Position numbers and translations under genes: made by a program
NCBI GenBank assembly: GCA_963281155.1
Contig: CAUJLY010000001.1
Coordinates: forward strand, 5,828,001-5,892,000
DNA: 64,000 nt
Origin: Rhabditophanes sp. KR3021
Taxonomy: Eukaryota > Nematoda > Chromadorea > Rhabditida > Alloionematidae
Direction of reading: 5' to 3'
The notes under the pieces: generated by a model
Databases searched by the model: none
Seen by the model: the letters and a program-made list of their open reading frames with translations, nothing else
Told to the model about the DNA's origin: nothing
Shown: positions 47,018 to 58,575 of the stretch, in pieces
How positions within the stretch are numbered: the stretch's first letter is position 1
How the letters are laid out: every line of letters begins with the position of its first letter

Positions 47018-49399
47018 CTATTTGTAACTTCTCCCCATCTCCTCCAACAGAAGTTTGAGCACGGGTCTATAGAATGAATCCACTTCAGACAGCCTATCAT
47101 TTTCTCCAAAATTAACCCTTTTGTATTCTCCATGTCTGTCTTTATGCACAAATTGATTCATGTTACTTCCAGAAATACGCAAATTAGTTGCACATTTGAA
47201 TTTATTCCCCACAAGTTTAATTGAGTTAATTGGTCCAGTCTTTGAGGTCTAAGAATATTTATCATAACAAAATATTTATTTACTTACACTTCCAAATCGA
47301 ACATTTTCTTTTGCAAGTGCGTCATTTTCTTTCGTGCTATCATTCTTTTGGCAATGTAGAAGTGTCGATAGGAGCAGCCTAACATCTCTTCTCACTGCGT
47401 TCATGCTTCCGCCTTTGAATACGAAACGATGCTCTCCAGAACCACTTTTTGTATACACGTAGGTGTTTGAGTCACCCGTCGATTCCCTAAGACTCTTCTT
47501 TACCTTGTCTTTTTGAACGATAATTTGCACGATTTTCCCAGATGTCTAAAACATGAATTTTAATGAACAAACTAATTTGAAACTAACTTACATTTCTTTT
47601 AACTGAATAAGAATCGTCGTCTAAAATGTGGCAACTACTCTCTTCCATATTCACTTCTTCATGATCTTTTCCGGCTTCCTCCCATGCTTCAAATTGGTGA
47701 CTGATTTTCCTTAGTTTGTACAGCTCGCTTTCGTTGAAAGGACATCTCTTATTTTCCAATGATTTGAAAGATGTTTCTCCATACTTAAGTATGCCAACTC
47801 TTTTGTCGGGCATAGTCACTTTAATATCCCCATTAGCCATGAATCTCGAGATTGCTCCTCTGATTCCACCAGTATTGTTGAAGCGAGCTTTTTCAACTCT
47901 GGCCAGCATATTAAACACAAAATCGTGCACTATTTTGTAAGCAGTCAACGGCCTCCCAGAACACTTCAAACCATCCAAATTTTTGAACACAGTTGGGTCT
48001 TTTAACCATTTTTCCTCAAGATGGACAAACTCATTAAACGACTGATCGCAATTACTTTTCTTGAGATTGTAAAATTCGATCGTTTGCGTTGTTTTGGAAT
48101 GTCTAATTCTTTGCTTTACAATCATGGCTCCAATAAGCTCATCATTTTGATTCCCAAATTCACATTGCAACAAGCAATCATCATCTCTCATTTCGACAGT
48201 GAATTTCTGCTTTCCCACAGCGATAACAATATTTGTTAACGAAAACAAAGGAAGAGGCCAGGTCATCTTTTCTCGCCTTAATTTTGAGGCGATAGTCACT
48301 TTTGTGCAATCAGTTGCATTTGACACATATCCCGAACTTAGACCATTTGATTTCCGAATTGATCGTGGCTTTCTTGTAGACATCATACTTTCAACAGATG
48401 TTCCATTTTCGATTATATTCAAGATATCTGAATTCTTTTCAATTGGCGGCCTCGTGACAGATCTTATAGATGTGACTGATTTATGGCCGTTGTTTCCTTC
48501 CTCTCTACTAGCACTTCTCCTCCTTGCCGAAACAACCTCACTCAATCGTCCACATCCACAAATAAATGGCTCCTTTAGAATATGCTTCAACTCGATTCTA
48601 CGCTCCTTTTTATCCAACATTTTCAACAGCAAGTCGGTAGCATCTGTGGATAAACTTGCTCGTTTAACAATACGCAAAATATCGTTTCCTTCGTCGATTG
48701 GAGGTGGCTTTGCTGTTAACATGGCGAACAGTACGCAACCTAGCGAAAATACATCCGCTTTTTTATCATACTCTCCATCCATCACTTCCCTTGCGATAAA
48801 ATGTGGGGTTCCAGCAATAGTGTTGCAGTTTTTAGAGGCATCCATAAATTTGACTAGCCCGAAATCAGCCAGTTTTACAACTAAATCTCCTCCTTTCATC
48901 CATCTGGATATCAAAATGTTGCCAGTACTCAAATCACGATGCATCACATTATTATCATTCAATATGCTTACAGCTCTTATCAATTTCTCCAGCACGGATT
49001 TTGCTTGGTCTTCTCGCAATTTACCATTTGTTCTAATGTGTTCCTTTAGTGAACCGTGCGAGCAAAGTTCCATCACGATGCAATGGACCTCTCTGTCGCC
49101 AAAATCATCGTAATACTCTACAAAACAAGAATGCTTAAACGTCTTGTGTGCTTTCAACTCAGCGTCGATAAGTTTCTTGTTTTGTCTTTCCTTTTTTATC
49201 TAAACAAACAAATAAAAGGAATACATTTATTAACTTACTATTTTTATTGCCACATCTTTTTTATCTTTATTCCTCACTGCAGCATAACATTCCGCAAAAC
49301 CACCTTTCCCGATGCTCCTTATCAGCTTATACCCGCGCTAAAAGAATTATTAAATCTTTTATTGTTACCCAAACTTACGCTTTCAACTAGCTCCGTCAT
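47018..49399 (-). CDS. zyg-1: ZYG-1/PLK4-like centriole-duplication kinase
   Basis: Master kinase for centriole assembly. Exons 49379-49399, 49239-49337, 47592-49199, 47288-47545 and 47018-47248, all phase 0, give about 738 residues, close to Caenorhabditis ZYG-1. The kinase domain starts at residue 8: SIGKGGFAECYAAV glycine loop, VAIKI lysine, HRDLSTGN at about 127-134, ADFG at about 151-154, GTPHF activation segment, and SLGCVLFAMLTAKPPP. The APE motif is altered to ARE (residues 176-178). After a basic linker come polo-box-like modules typical of this subfamily, including GAISRFMANGDIKVTMPDK. The last two exons continue the polo-box region (HRFVFKGGSMNAV, then VGNKFKCATNLRISG). The short first exon encodes MTELVES. 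Kinase identity is certain; PLK4/ZYG-1 placement is well supported but not searched. Confidence 0.83.
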
Positions 49400-49805
49400 C
49401 GTAAAAAATGGCTTTGCAATAACTCATAAAACAATAGTTATGTACAAACAATTTTGATGTTATTTATAATACGCGTACATTCGTTGTACGCACGCACACT
49501 TTTCCAATTGGCAAACAAGAATAGGTGGCAGGAGTTACTCTAAATCAGTATGGTATAAAGCCACTTTAATAAAAAGCCGAATATTGCGTTATTTTTACCA
49601 TTCAAATGAGGAAATGTTTAAAAATAGACGTATGAACTTGACTTTGCTGAATAAAGACAAGCTACGTTGGTACTTGATACATTCGTTCCATCCACTAAAT
49701 CTACACAGTTAAAGACTTTAACGTGAACTTTGATGCTATAGTAGTATGCTCTGTGTGTTTCATTTCAAATTGCTACACTTTACTTGCTTGCTCAAATTCA
49801 TTACA
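49400..49805. other. Divergent promoter between ZYG-1/PLK4 and a membrane protein
   Basis: 406 bases between start codons of oppositely directed genes; the upstream 60 bases could extend the membrane protein if ATG 49746 is used. No specific element recognised. Confidence 0.4.
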
Positions 49806-50674
49806 ATGATGATGAATGCACCACCACCTTATTCTCAACAATATCAGACTAATCCATTACCTTATCCTCAACAATATCAGACTAATCCATCGCTTTATCC
49901 TCAACAACATCAACCTCAACAATATCAACCTCAACAACCTCAGCTTCAACACAATCAACCTTACCAATCTCCTCCGGGTAAAATTATCATCAGCAACACT
50001 AACAATTCCGGCAATACAAACAATTTGAATAAGCAAAAGAGAGTACTCTTCATGACTAATCCCATTCATGCATGTATATGGACATCGCTTATTGCCATTG
50101 CTGGTCAATCTGGAATTTACTATGTAACTTTTATTTAGATTCAATCACTCATTTGTGCCTTTTGTAGATGATGATTTATTCGGAGAAATTGGCCATCCTT
50201 ATATTTGGTGCCGGATTTGGATGTTCATTTGTGATGGCTTTATTGATGATCGGAGGATGGTCATTCAAGTTTAGGTATTACGAGTACACGGGATTAGCGT
50301 ATATTTTGGTGCAGGTAAATTGATAACAGTTGTTTAAACTCTGACATTCATTTTAGACACTCCTCATTATGATAGTATCAGCTCGCCTATGTTACTACAC
50401 CACCATCTTCACTGTTTTCAAAATGTTTAAATACACATTTAAGGACCCACTTGGTCTACTTATGATCCAAAAAGTCTATCACAAAAACGGAACTGCCAAG
50501 TTACAAACCAATATCATTATTTGCTGTAGCTTAGCAGTGGTTTGGATGTATGCTGTCAGAACATCCTACAACATTTATAGAAGAGAAAGAATGCTACTTA
50601 GAAAAGAATTGCTGAAGATGATCGGTCAAGCAAATAACAACAATAATCAAATTAATCAACGAGTCATTTTATAG
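49806..50674 (+). CDS. Four-helix membrane protein with Gln/Pro-rich N-terminus
   Basis: Exons 49806-50123, 50168-50314 and 50357-50674 (phase 0) give about 260 residues. The first 75 residues are Tyr/Gln/Pro/Asn repeats (NAPPPYSQQYQTNPLPYPQQ), encoded by a 33-base tandem repeat. Four hydrophobic segments follow: IHACIWTSLIAIAGQSGIYY, KLAILIFGAGFGCSFVMALL, GLAYILVQTLLIMIVSARLC and IIICCSLAVVWMYAVRT. A basic, Asn-rich tail ends the protein. The layout suits a four-pass surface or organelle membrane protein; Tyr/Pro-rich tails of this type can bind WW domains, which is inference. I do not recognise the family. An in-frame ATG at 49746 would add 20 mostly hydrophobic residues; I prefer the later start near the ATGATGATG run. 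Confidence 0.65.
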
Positions 50675-50749
50675 AAACGTACAAATAAAGTGTGTATCAT
50701 TTACAAATGTTCAGTTTGTTTGTTATATAATATCATTTGTGTTGTTTAT

Positions 50750-51248
50750 CTAACTTTGATGGACGGCTACGTGATGGAGTTCAATGTCACCATCAACATC
50801 CATGGAAACTACATTGTGGTAGTTGTCTCTGTAAACAAACTTGATAAAATGCTCCCCATCTTTCTTGACTTCAACATGATCAGGATGAGCAATGAAATCT
50901 AGGGTAAAGATGGCACCATGATGGAAGGGAAACTCCTTCTCAGCTCTTTCCTCCTTTTGCCAGACTCCATTGATGCAGCTGTTTCTAACAACGGCCTTCT
51001 CATTAAATCTCACATTAAAGTGAAAAATAATGTCATTTGAAGAATTGTTGAAGTCTACTTTGAACTGCTTGGCTCCTTTGTGAGATTGGCCAATTAGTCG
51101 AATATGTTGTGGATACTCGAACCCTCTGATTGGAGTAACAAATTTGAGTTTCTAAAAGGAGATTAATCTAGCGGATATTTATTTGTAAACCTACAGGATT
51201 ATAAACTTCTCTAGTAAAATTGATTCCAACACCATCACCGATTCCCAT
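50750..51248 (-). CDS. Single-domain galectin
   Basis: Beta-galactoside-binding lectin of about 151 residues, one carbohydrate-recognition domain. Exons 51195-51248 and 50750-51151, phase 0. Every canonical sugar-contact residue is present in order: His, Asn and Arg in FHFNVRF, Val and Asn in AVVRNS, Trp in NGVWQKEER, and Glu and Arg in the same EER. FTLDFIAHPDHVEVKKDGEH and HFIKFVYRD supply the following strands. The N-terminus (MGIGDGVGINFTREVYNP) has no signal peptide, as usual for galectins, which leave cells by an unconventional route. Tandem-repeat galectins are common in nematodes; this one is a prototype single domain. Its start codon is 511 bases from that of SAS-6, transcribed the other way. 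Confidence 0.93.
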
Positions 51249-51758
51249 CTTGACTTTGTACGCAAAAATATAAATTTGATGGGAAATAAACAATTTTGTT
51301 CTTTAAATAGGAAACTTTCCCTATTTATTTAACAAACACAATGATAAGATAAACAAATACCTCTTTTAGTGTTGGCCTTTACACAATCAAATGGGCTTAC
51401 TTATAGGAATCAACTTTTTATTATGTCACATTTGAACCTTTTTTAACGTTATAAAATGACTGAATCATCAAATGATACCTTCTTAACCAAATAAGACGGG
51501 CAAATGATTTTTTACTCGAGAAAAGGTATCTTTCACTGCGCATATTAGTCATGCCATCTTGAAAAAGCGAATTATGAATGATATGTATAAATTTGATTTT
51601 TATGATCCTTTAAAAGGCGTTAAATTAATATTGTGATTCGGTAATCTTCTTACTTGATTTGTGTACGAGCATGTCTTATATGGAATTGGATGTAATGGTT
51701 GGAAGTAAGTACACGTATTTTTAACCGGCATTTGACAAGAGATAAATTTGAATCACAC
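51249..51758. other. Divergent promoter region, galectin and SAS-6
   Basis: 510 bases between oppositely oriented genes. It includes an upstream ATG at 51671 that could start an alternative short first exon of SAS-6 (donor at 51705, acceptor at 51741). Otherwise nothing recognised. Confidence 0.4.
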
Positions 51759-53074
51759 ATGGCGGTCCTATTTGATGACAACATTCAATTCTTAGTGATA
51801 AAGAACGAATCTGAAGAGGTGGTAGAAAAGTAAGTTGAATGTCTGTTTTCTGAACTAATTCACTTTAAGGTTAAAACGGTATCACGTAGTGGTAAAAGGA
51901 GATCGCGAGGATACTAGGAGTGTATGTTTAATTGGTTTAAATATTTATATCCATCGAAATGTTTTAGGGTATTGCCATTGAAGTTACCGAGGCGGGAAAG
52001 ATTTCGTCTGTTTTTCGCGCAAATCTGAATACGGCCTCCTTCGAAATACTGAGGAAAAGTCAACAATTAAAGACAGATTTCAAACAGACTCGTCAAACAA
52101 TACTAGATCATTTAAATGATGTGAAAAAAAGAGTCAAAGACTCAGCCGTCGGTGGTAGAGCAGGCGTTAAGTCAATTTGGTGGGAGAAAGATAAAACCAG
52201 TGGAGAAATGCTAATGAATTTGATGGAGCCAATGAAAACCAAATCATGTGTGCTTGTTGTACTGAACTTTAAGGCTGTTATGGGAACGGAACTCATCGCC
52301 TATTTAGAGGAACTGTCACACAGTAAAGATCTAAGGATATTAGATTTAAAGAAGACTGTGGAACACAAAGACAGTAAAATATGTGATCTGAGGAAAAAAT
52401 TGGAAGAAAATGAAAAGAAACTAAATTTAGACATAGATAAGTTCCATAAAGAATGCAATGAAAAGGATGATTTACTCGAATATGCAAAAGAAAAAAACGA
52501 AATTTTGAATGATAAAATAAAAGAATTACAGGAACATATCAATGACCTTGTTGAGCAAGTGGGGGAAATGCAGGAAGATGAAAAAGAGTCAAAGAACGAA
52601 ATGAATATAGTATGTGCAGAAAATGACGAGTTGCGCAACTTACAAAAACGTTATGAAAATGCCTTAGAGAAAGTGTACAATGAGAACCAAACTTTAATTG
52701 CTCAAGTAACTGAATGTGAGGATGAGCTCCAAAAAGCAAGTGATGAATTATTGGTGCAACAAAAGTTGCTAACATCGGAAAAAAGGGAGCACTCTAAGGG
52801 GAAAAAGATTATTATGAAATTCAAAGAGCACGAAAAATCTTTAAAAGAAGCAAATGAAGCTCAAGAAGTTATAATCAAAAAATTGAAAGTAATGAATGAA
52901 AAGTTGTCTGAAGACCAGATGTTACTAGCAAAAGTTCAAGAAGAGAGCCAAGAAAAAGACAGTCAAATCACAATATTATCAAGTAGGATTGAACAATTAA
53001 AAAATGAGATTTATTCTGGCAAAGAAAACAAAAAGAAAACAGCTCAAAACAATCTCAAAAGTCCATTTCTTTAA
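51759..53074 (+). CDS. sas-6: SAS-6-like centriole cartwheel protein
   Basis: SAS-6 dimers build the ninefold cartwheel or central tube at the start of centriole duplication. Exons 51759-51829, 51870-51921 and 51968-53074 (phases 2 and 0) give about 409 residues. The first 150 residues fit the SAS-6 head: MAVLFDDNIQFLVIKNE, YHVVVKGD, then VFRANLNTASFEILRKSQQL followed by KTDFKQTRQTILDHL (family pattern xLxVDFxxFPxxLxxLL). Next come VKSIWW and VLVVLNFKAVMGTELIAYLE, and from about 165 to the end an uninterrupted coiled coil of Glu/Lys/Leu heptads. The order head, VVNFK-like strand, then long coiled coil is that of SAS-6; the similar XRCC4 fold is the main alternative. Chosen start: the ATG in MAVLFD, aligning with the Caenorhabditis N-terminus. 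Confidence 0.72.
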
Positions 53075-53220
53075 TTATCAATATAAATTACATACTTGTA
53101 CATGTTTCGATTTTAAAACTATCAACTTAATAAAATGTATTCATATAATTGTATTTAATCTATTAATAAGTAAAATATTTAAGAACATGGCATTATTTTG
53201 TTCAGAAATTCGCTTGCATA

Positions 53221-53592
53221 AAACACCAACTAAATCAGACTAATTTGTTTTAAAAACCGATTTTAAGGTTAGTATATCTTCAGTATTCTAAAGATACTGT
53301 TGTGAATTTTGGGAGGAGACTTCAAAAAGTATCTAATAAAATTATTTTAAATTGAAGAATACTATGTGCATATTATCATAGACCAAGGATCAATAACATT
53401 GTGCATATCAACAATTGGTGAAAATAACATCCCACTTCCAATTATCATACTTGATTATATTAAACACTACCTAAATTAGACTAAGACGAATTAAAAAAAC
53501 CTAGTTCCAGGTTGCATACGTTCAAGATTCAATGTGAATACTGTTTATAAGTTTTGGAATGAGGCTTAAAAAGGTTTTTAATATAACACGTA
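53221..53592. repeat. Diverged direct duplication of about 125 bp
   Basis: Sequence at 53221-53347 resembles 53462-53592: AAACAC(C/T)A(A/C)CTAAAT(C/T)AGACTAA, then A-rich ACC and GGTT, then TT(G/T)TGGGAGGAGACTTC versus TTTTGGAATGAGGCTTA. It is an old duplication in the shared 3' flank of SAS-6 and CDK8. Confidence 0.5.
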
Positions 53593-53838
53593 TTTATTCA
53601 CGGTCTCCATTTTTATGTGCTTTATTATCTGGATACGTTAATCAAACTTAAAAATGATGTTTTATACTGATAGTAAATATGATAATTTGAATGTATGTCT
53701 ATTATAAATTACTAATGCCTATTGGCATATCTGATTACTTAACAAAATTAGTTAAAAGAAACAAATATGCAAAACAATTTTATTTTATGCAAAAATGTAC
53801 ATTCGTACTAAAAGTAATACAATTGGTAGGGCAAATCT
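53593..53838. other. CDK8 3' flank
   Basis: AT-rich sequence downstream of the minus-strand CDK8 gene, facing the SAS-6 3' flank. No gene seen. Confidence 0.4.
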
Positions 53839-55469
53839 TTACCTTGGACCTTCTTGTTGATGGCACCCATAATTTTGATTTTGAATCCAAAACATTTCTT
53901 GTTGTTGTAGCTGTTGGTCCAATTGCTGTTGTTGGTTAAATTGTTGTTGTTGCGGATATTGGTTAAACTCTAGTTGTTGTGGATTCTGGATCAAATCATG
54001 CTGCTGCTGACGTTCTATCATTCTTTGATGTTCAGCAATTTCTTCTTCTATTGTCCTGTTATGCAGAGGTCGTTTTCGCTGACACTGAACTAAATCTAAA
54101 TTTGTATTTAAATTATATGGAGGAAATGGTTGATATCTTATATTACTACTTTCTCCTGAAATAGACACTTTAACATCTTGTTTTCGACAATTTTCTCCAT
54201 CTATCTCCATAAGTTTCTTTGGCGGAAGTTGAATTTTGGGTGGTTGCGAGAGTTCAAAGTCTAAATTTGTCAAAAGATCGTCCCCTTTATCAATTATAAA
54301 TTCTCGCTTGGGATAAGGTATAGGTAATCCATTAAATACGTCTTTTGTAGCTTCAGGCTCATTTCTGAAAAATTCATCACTTAGAGCTTCTGCAGCGGTA
54401 ATTCTTTTGATCGGATCCATGATTAACAAGTTTTTCAATAAAACATATTCCCTCGTGTCATATTTAATCTTATGTTTATCCACAATGTATTTCTTTAGAC
54501 AACAATTGGTAAAATGAGTTTTATTAAAATCTTGTAGAAACTTGGTGTAATTAGGCATATGCTTTATGTCTTTCCAGTCAGCTTCATTTGGGTATCCCAA
54601 GATTTGGAGTATACGTCTAATTTGCCCTTTATTGTATGGAGTACTTGCTTTAGTATCTTCATCAGGACAATAAAAGATTGGCTCTGATATCATTAGTTCA
54701 GCAAATATGCAACCTATGGCCCATAAATCTATAGCTTTTGTGTAGTGTTTAGTTCCAAGCAAAAGTTCTGGCGAACGATACCAATATGTAACTACGATTG
54801 GATCTATATGAGTCAATGGTTTTAATGGATTGTGGTAAATTCTTGCAAAACCCATATCTGCTATTTTTACTGTTCCCCTTTCAATTCCTTCTCCCATAAC
54901 CAAAATATTCGCAGGCTAAAAATGAATATTATTAATATGTTGGGTAAGAATTACCTTAATATCACGATGTAGAATCCAATTTTCATGAAGATAATCTATG
55001 CCTTGAAGAATTTGAAACAGTATTGATTTGATCATGCTTGCAGAAACATCAACTCTTTCTTTCTTCACTTTCATAGTCCTGTGATATTTGATGATATGCC
55101 ATAAATCATGCTCAGCATAGTCAAACAACAACCAGATTTTCTTTTCAGGAGCGAAAAAGATACGATGTATTTTGATTATATTTACGCACCTATAAATATG
55201 AAATAAGCATATCTTTGCTGGTAAACATACTTCAATTCCATCACTAAGGAAATTTCACGACAAACCGACATTGCAATTCCATTGGTTCCTTGTCCATCAA
55301 TTAATTTTAAAGCATAAATATTTTTAACATTGGGATCTTTTGAAATAGCTTTGTAAACTTGGCCATAAGCACCACTGCCAATTTTCTGACCACGATAGTG
55401 ATATAAATCGTCAACCTTTTCCCGCTTTTGCGCCACTTTCTCTCGGAATTCATTATCTATCATGGACAT
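53839..55469 (-). CDS. cdk-8: CDK8, kinase of the Mediator module
   Basis: Cyclin C-dependent kinase of the Mediator CDK module, acting on RNA polymerase II transcription. Exons 55231-55469, 54955-55189 and 53839-54915 (phases 2 and 0) give about 516 residues. Seen: [11 protein letters not shown] glycine loop near 28, YALKLIDG lysine, [12 protein letters not shown] in place of the PSTAIRE helix (CDK8 has SMSACRE), HRDIKPANILV, and the CDK8-specific DMG motif in [11 protein letters not shown] at about 178 instead of DFG. Also [12 protein letters not shown] and [13 protein letters not shown]. The C-terminal tail is Gln-rich ([18 protein letters not shown]), as in invertebrate CDK8. DMG together with SMSVCRE separates it clearly from other CDKs. 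Confidence 0.94.
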
Positions 55470-55781
55470 TTGTATTTAAAAGATCTATAAATTACAATGT
55501 AGGGATTGATTTTGATGAGAAATAAATAAAAGCAACTTTCGGAAGGAATGATAAAGTGATGCATGTACCAACATAAAACAATGATCCTGGTTGGCTATAA
55601 AATAGAATGACCATGTGTCACCATTATTATTTTGACAGGGTTAAGTAAAATGCTCTGGTTACGAAGTATTAATTCAGTAAACTAAGATAATTCTAAAAAA
55701 CAGAAATTAAACTGTTTAACAAATTCAAGTCAATATTCATACAAAAAAATAGTGCATTAAACTATTAATGACGATTTATTG
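55470..55781. other. CDK8 promoter / 3' flank of the next minus-strand gene
   Basis: 312 bases between two minus-strand genes. Spacing is within the range of nematode operons, but no spliced-leader acceptor is evident. No gene seen. Confidence 0.4.
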
Positions 55782-56465
55782 TTAAATGGACATTATTGCA
55801 TCACGTCTTTTCCGTACATCACAAAACTCCCAAAGCAACCCATAATTCCATAATTGTTGACTCGTGTCTGAATGGTGATCTCTGAGAAAAATATCTGCTT
55901 TGTTACATAATTCTTTACTTATAAAATTCCTTTAAAAATGTAACATGAATTTTGAGTAATGAGCAATTCCAGTTAATTGGATTGAATTGTCTGAAATCGT
56001 TTTGACGTATAATAGAACCTGGTGTATATTGAAAATGGTTAATTTTTGAGTAACATGTATCGTTATAGTTTGGGTCATTTTTATTTTTTCTCTTGATTTC
56101 ATTCTTCTCGACTGAATCATTAAAATGAGATTCCCGAAAATAAGCAGTTGTAAGTATTTTGGTAAAAACATTATTTGCCTGTCTTTATGCTAGTAACAAT
56201 CAATTAGATGTAATATTAGATATTTTGGCAATGGGGCAACAAAAATAGCTTGATTAAATATCTCCAATATAGTTGAATGTTACAATTCCTTACCCAAATC
56301 GTTGGTGCCAAAACAACGATTATGCGACTACTTGGAAAAATGTTTTCCTAATAATTAAAATTGATGAAACCTGAAATATAGAAAACACTTATAAGTTAAA
56401 AAAATAAAAGTTATTCCCACATACCTCAAATATAAAATCAATTTTTCCAAGATTCATTGCATACA
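55782..56465 (-). CDS. Unrecognised four-exon gene
   Basis: Four minus-strand blocks join in frame: 56424-56465, 56294-56347, 55919-56178 and 55782-55881 (phases 0, 0, 2), about 151 residues. Segments such as DFIFEENIFPSSRIIVVLAP, NDTCYSKINHFQYTPGS, RQFNPINWNCSLLKIHV and SQQLWNYGLLWEFCDVRKRR have balanced composition unlike neighbouring AT-rich frames. All introns have GT..AG ends. A different acceptor choice in the last exon would give an alternative tail (NNYGIMGCFGSFVMYGKDVM). There is no clear signal peptide or membrane helix beyond a short hydrophobic stretch (IIVVLAPTIW). The start may lie further upstream. I do not recognise the family and propose no function. Confidence 0.45.
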
Positions 56466-57659
56466 TAATGAGGATTTCTATGTTTTGGTATTAGATTTTA
56501 TTAATCTTCTGATTTCATTTGACTATATCAAATACAGCAACATATGTTTAATTAAATCATAAAATACAGGAAAAATCCGAATCCATTTATAAATGATCAT
56601 GCAACGTGTTATAATAGCATTCTTTCAATTTAGTTTCTTCTATATTGTTTGTTCATATTTTTCTCTCTTAAATGCAACTTTTCAGAGAGTTATTTTATGG
56701 TATTTAAATTGATCTTGAATATGAATAAGCTACGTGAATATCCATTTTTCAGTTGTATACTAAGTAACAAAAGTTAGTAGTGGGCGTTAATCTTATTATC
56801 TCAACTCAAATAAATGATTATCAATATTTATTAATACCTGCATTTCCATTTTCGAAAATTCTATATATTTTGTACTTTTTAAAAGGTTTTTTGCTTGGAT
56901 AAAATAGTTATTGCTTACTTTGATATTACATTTTCCCTCATTCTAAATAAATATCGAAAACAAACTGCAAACAATTTATTATAGTACAGAATCATATTTT
57001 ATATGCATAATTAAAATATTTAATTACAAAGATATTGTAAACACTTTGTGCTCAAACTTTTTTTATTGTCTTATCAATTATTGTTTTAAAAATAAATTAA
57101 TCACATTATGCTTACTCGCAACAATTAGTTCTTCAAATATACTAAAAGCGATATTGTAAAAATTATTTTTTGCAAAACGAATCACTAGTGGTTTAAGCGC
57201 AATAACTGTTTTGGTTTATTTAGGGTTGTTTCACAAAACATCATACATAATCAAATTTAAAAAAGTATAAATACACATTCGTTTTTAATCCTCTTTCATC
57301 AAGACACTCACTTGTGATAAGGAATTACATAAGCTTTATTCTGGTGTCATCTTACAAGTCGCATCATCCTACATTAATCATTATACTAACCTTTATATTA
57401 ACCATTTTTCATTGTTATCTTCCAAACACAATTGATCCAAAACAAAAGACACTCAACTCCTGGCAAACACGGAACTTCATATCTTAAGCAAACGTACCTT
57501 AAATGTGTAAAAGCTTTTTAGGACATTTTTTGTACTATGTAAACTGGTATTGCCTTCTATGTCATTTAACAATAATCGCTGATTCATAGACACTTTTATT
57601 TACTATATTAAAAGAAGCATTGCAGCTAAAGACGTTATTTCAAGATATCATCTTTGAAC
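56466..57659. other. Intergenic, CUB gene promoter side
   Basis: About 1.2 kb of AT-rich sequence between divergent genes. No gene or RNA recognised. Confidence 0.4.
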
Positions 57660-58575
57660 ATGATTTTGCTTAAAATTATTTTCATTTTCTCTTTTGTTAC
57701 TTGTTCCACTACACAAAGTTCGAAGAATTGCCCATCGCCTGTTCTTTTTCTACCTGATAATTCACATGGAGCCATTTATTCCCCTAACTTCCCAAATGAT
57801 TACGATGATTGGGATGACTGTGCTATTTTGATTAGAGTTCCAGTTAATCACACCATTCAACTTACAGTTTATGCATTTTCAACAGAAGCATGTTGTGATC
57901 TTTTAAATGTAACTTCATTTTTTTGTATTCTTAATTTTATCTTTTTTAAAGATTTACAACGGAGCTCAATCAGAATTAATTACAACTATTTCGGGAGAAA
58001 TTACACCTGGTACTCAATATCACTCTACTTCCACGAATCAAATGTTTATTCGTTTTGCATCAGATCTAACACATGTTAGCACAGGATTTTACATTGATTA
58101 CAAAGCTATTCCTTCAATGTCTGGAAATAATCCAGCGGGATCGGGCAACATTTACAATTGTGAAGTAACTCATATGACAACTCCAATAGGAGGAATCAGT
58201 AGTCCATTATGGCCGTCTAACTATCCAAATAGTGCAACGTGTGATTATTTAATTGAAGGGACAGATTTAAATTCATTTGTATCTCTTAATTTCATCACCT
58301 TTTCCACGGAATCATGCTGCGACATCTTGACAATTTACGATTCCAATAGACCCGATGACTCTAAGATCATTGACGTAGTTCGTGGGTCAAATATCGCAAC
58401 CAAAATTTTCAATTCAACGGGCCCAGTAATGTACCTACGCTTTAACTCTGATCCTGATAACAACGCCCATGGCTTTGATGCAATCTATCAAATTCTATCC
58501 AAGCTAGGTCCCATGAACAGCGTTCCACGAATTCATCACCCAAAAAATTTGAAACCTAATTTTACACTTTCTTAA
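57660..58575 (+). CDS. Secreted protein with two CUB domains
   Basis: Exons 57660-57908 and 57952-58575 (phase 0) give about 290 residues. A signal peptide (MILLKIIFIFSFVTCSTTQS) is followed by two CUB domains. Both carry the family's landmarks: IYSPNFPNDYDDWDDC and ISSPLWPSNYPNSATC for the first strands; EACCDLLNIYNG and ESCCDILTIYDS before the metal- or ligand-binding loop; MFIRFASD and MYLRFNSDPDNNAHGF for the closing strand. N-glycosylation sites occur (NHT, NST). There is no protease, EGF or membrane segment, and the tail is short and basic. CUB-only proteins in nematodes are often extracellular or infection-responsive. The parallel CCD motifs suggest an internal duplication. Confidence 0.88.

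Noticed and set aside
48199..49113. 304-codon plus-strand open frame
   Set aside because: It lies fully antisense to the kinase exon of ZYG-1/PLK4 and has no domain character; it is a shadow of that exon.
52539..52775. Several minus-strand Ser/Phe-rich frames
   Set aside because: They are antisense to the SAS-6 coiled coil, whose Glu/Lys codons give Phe/Ser/Leu shadows.
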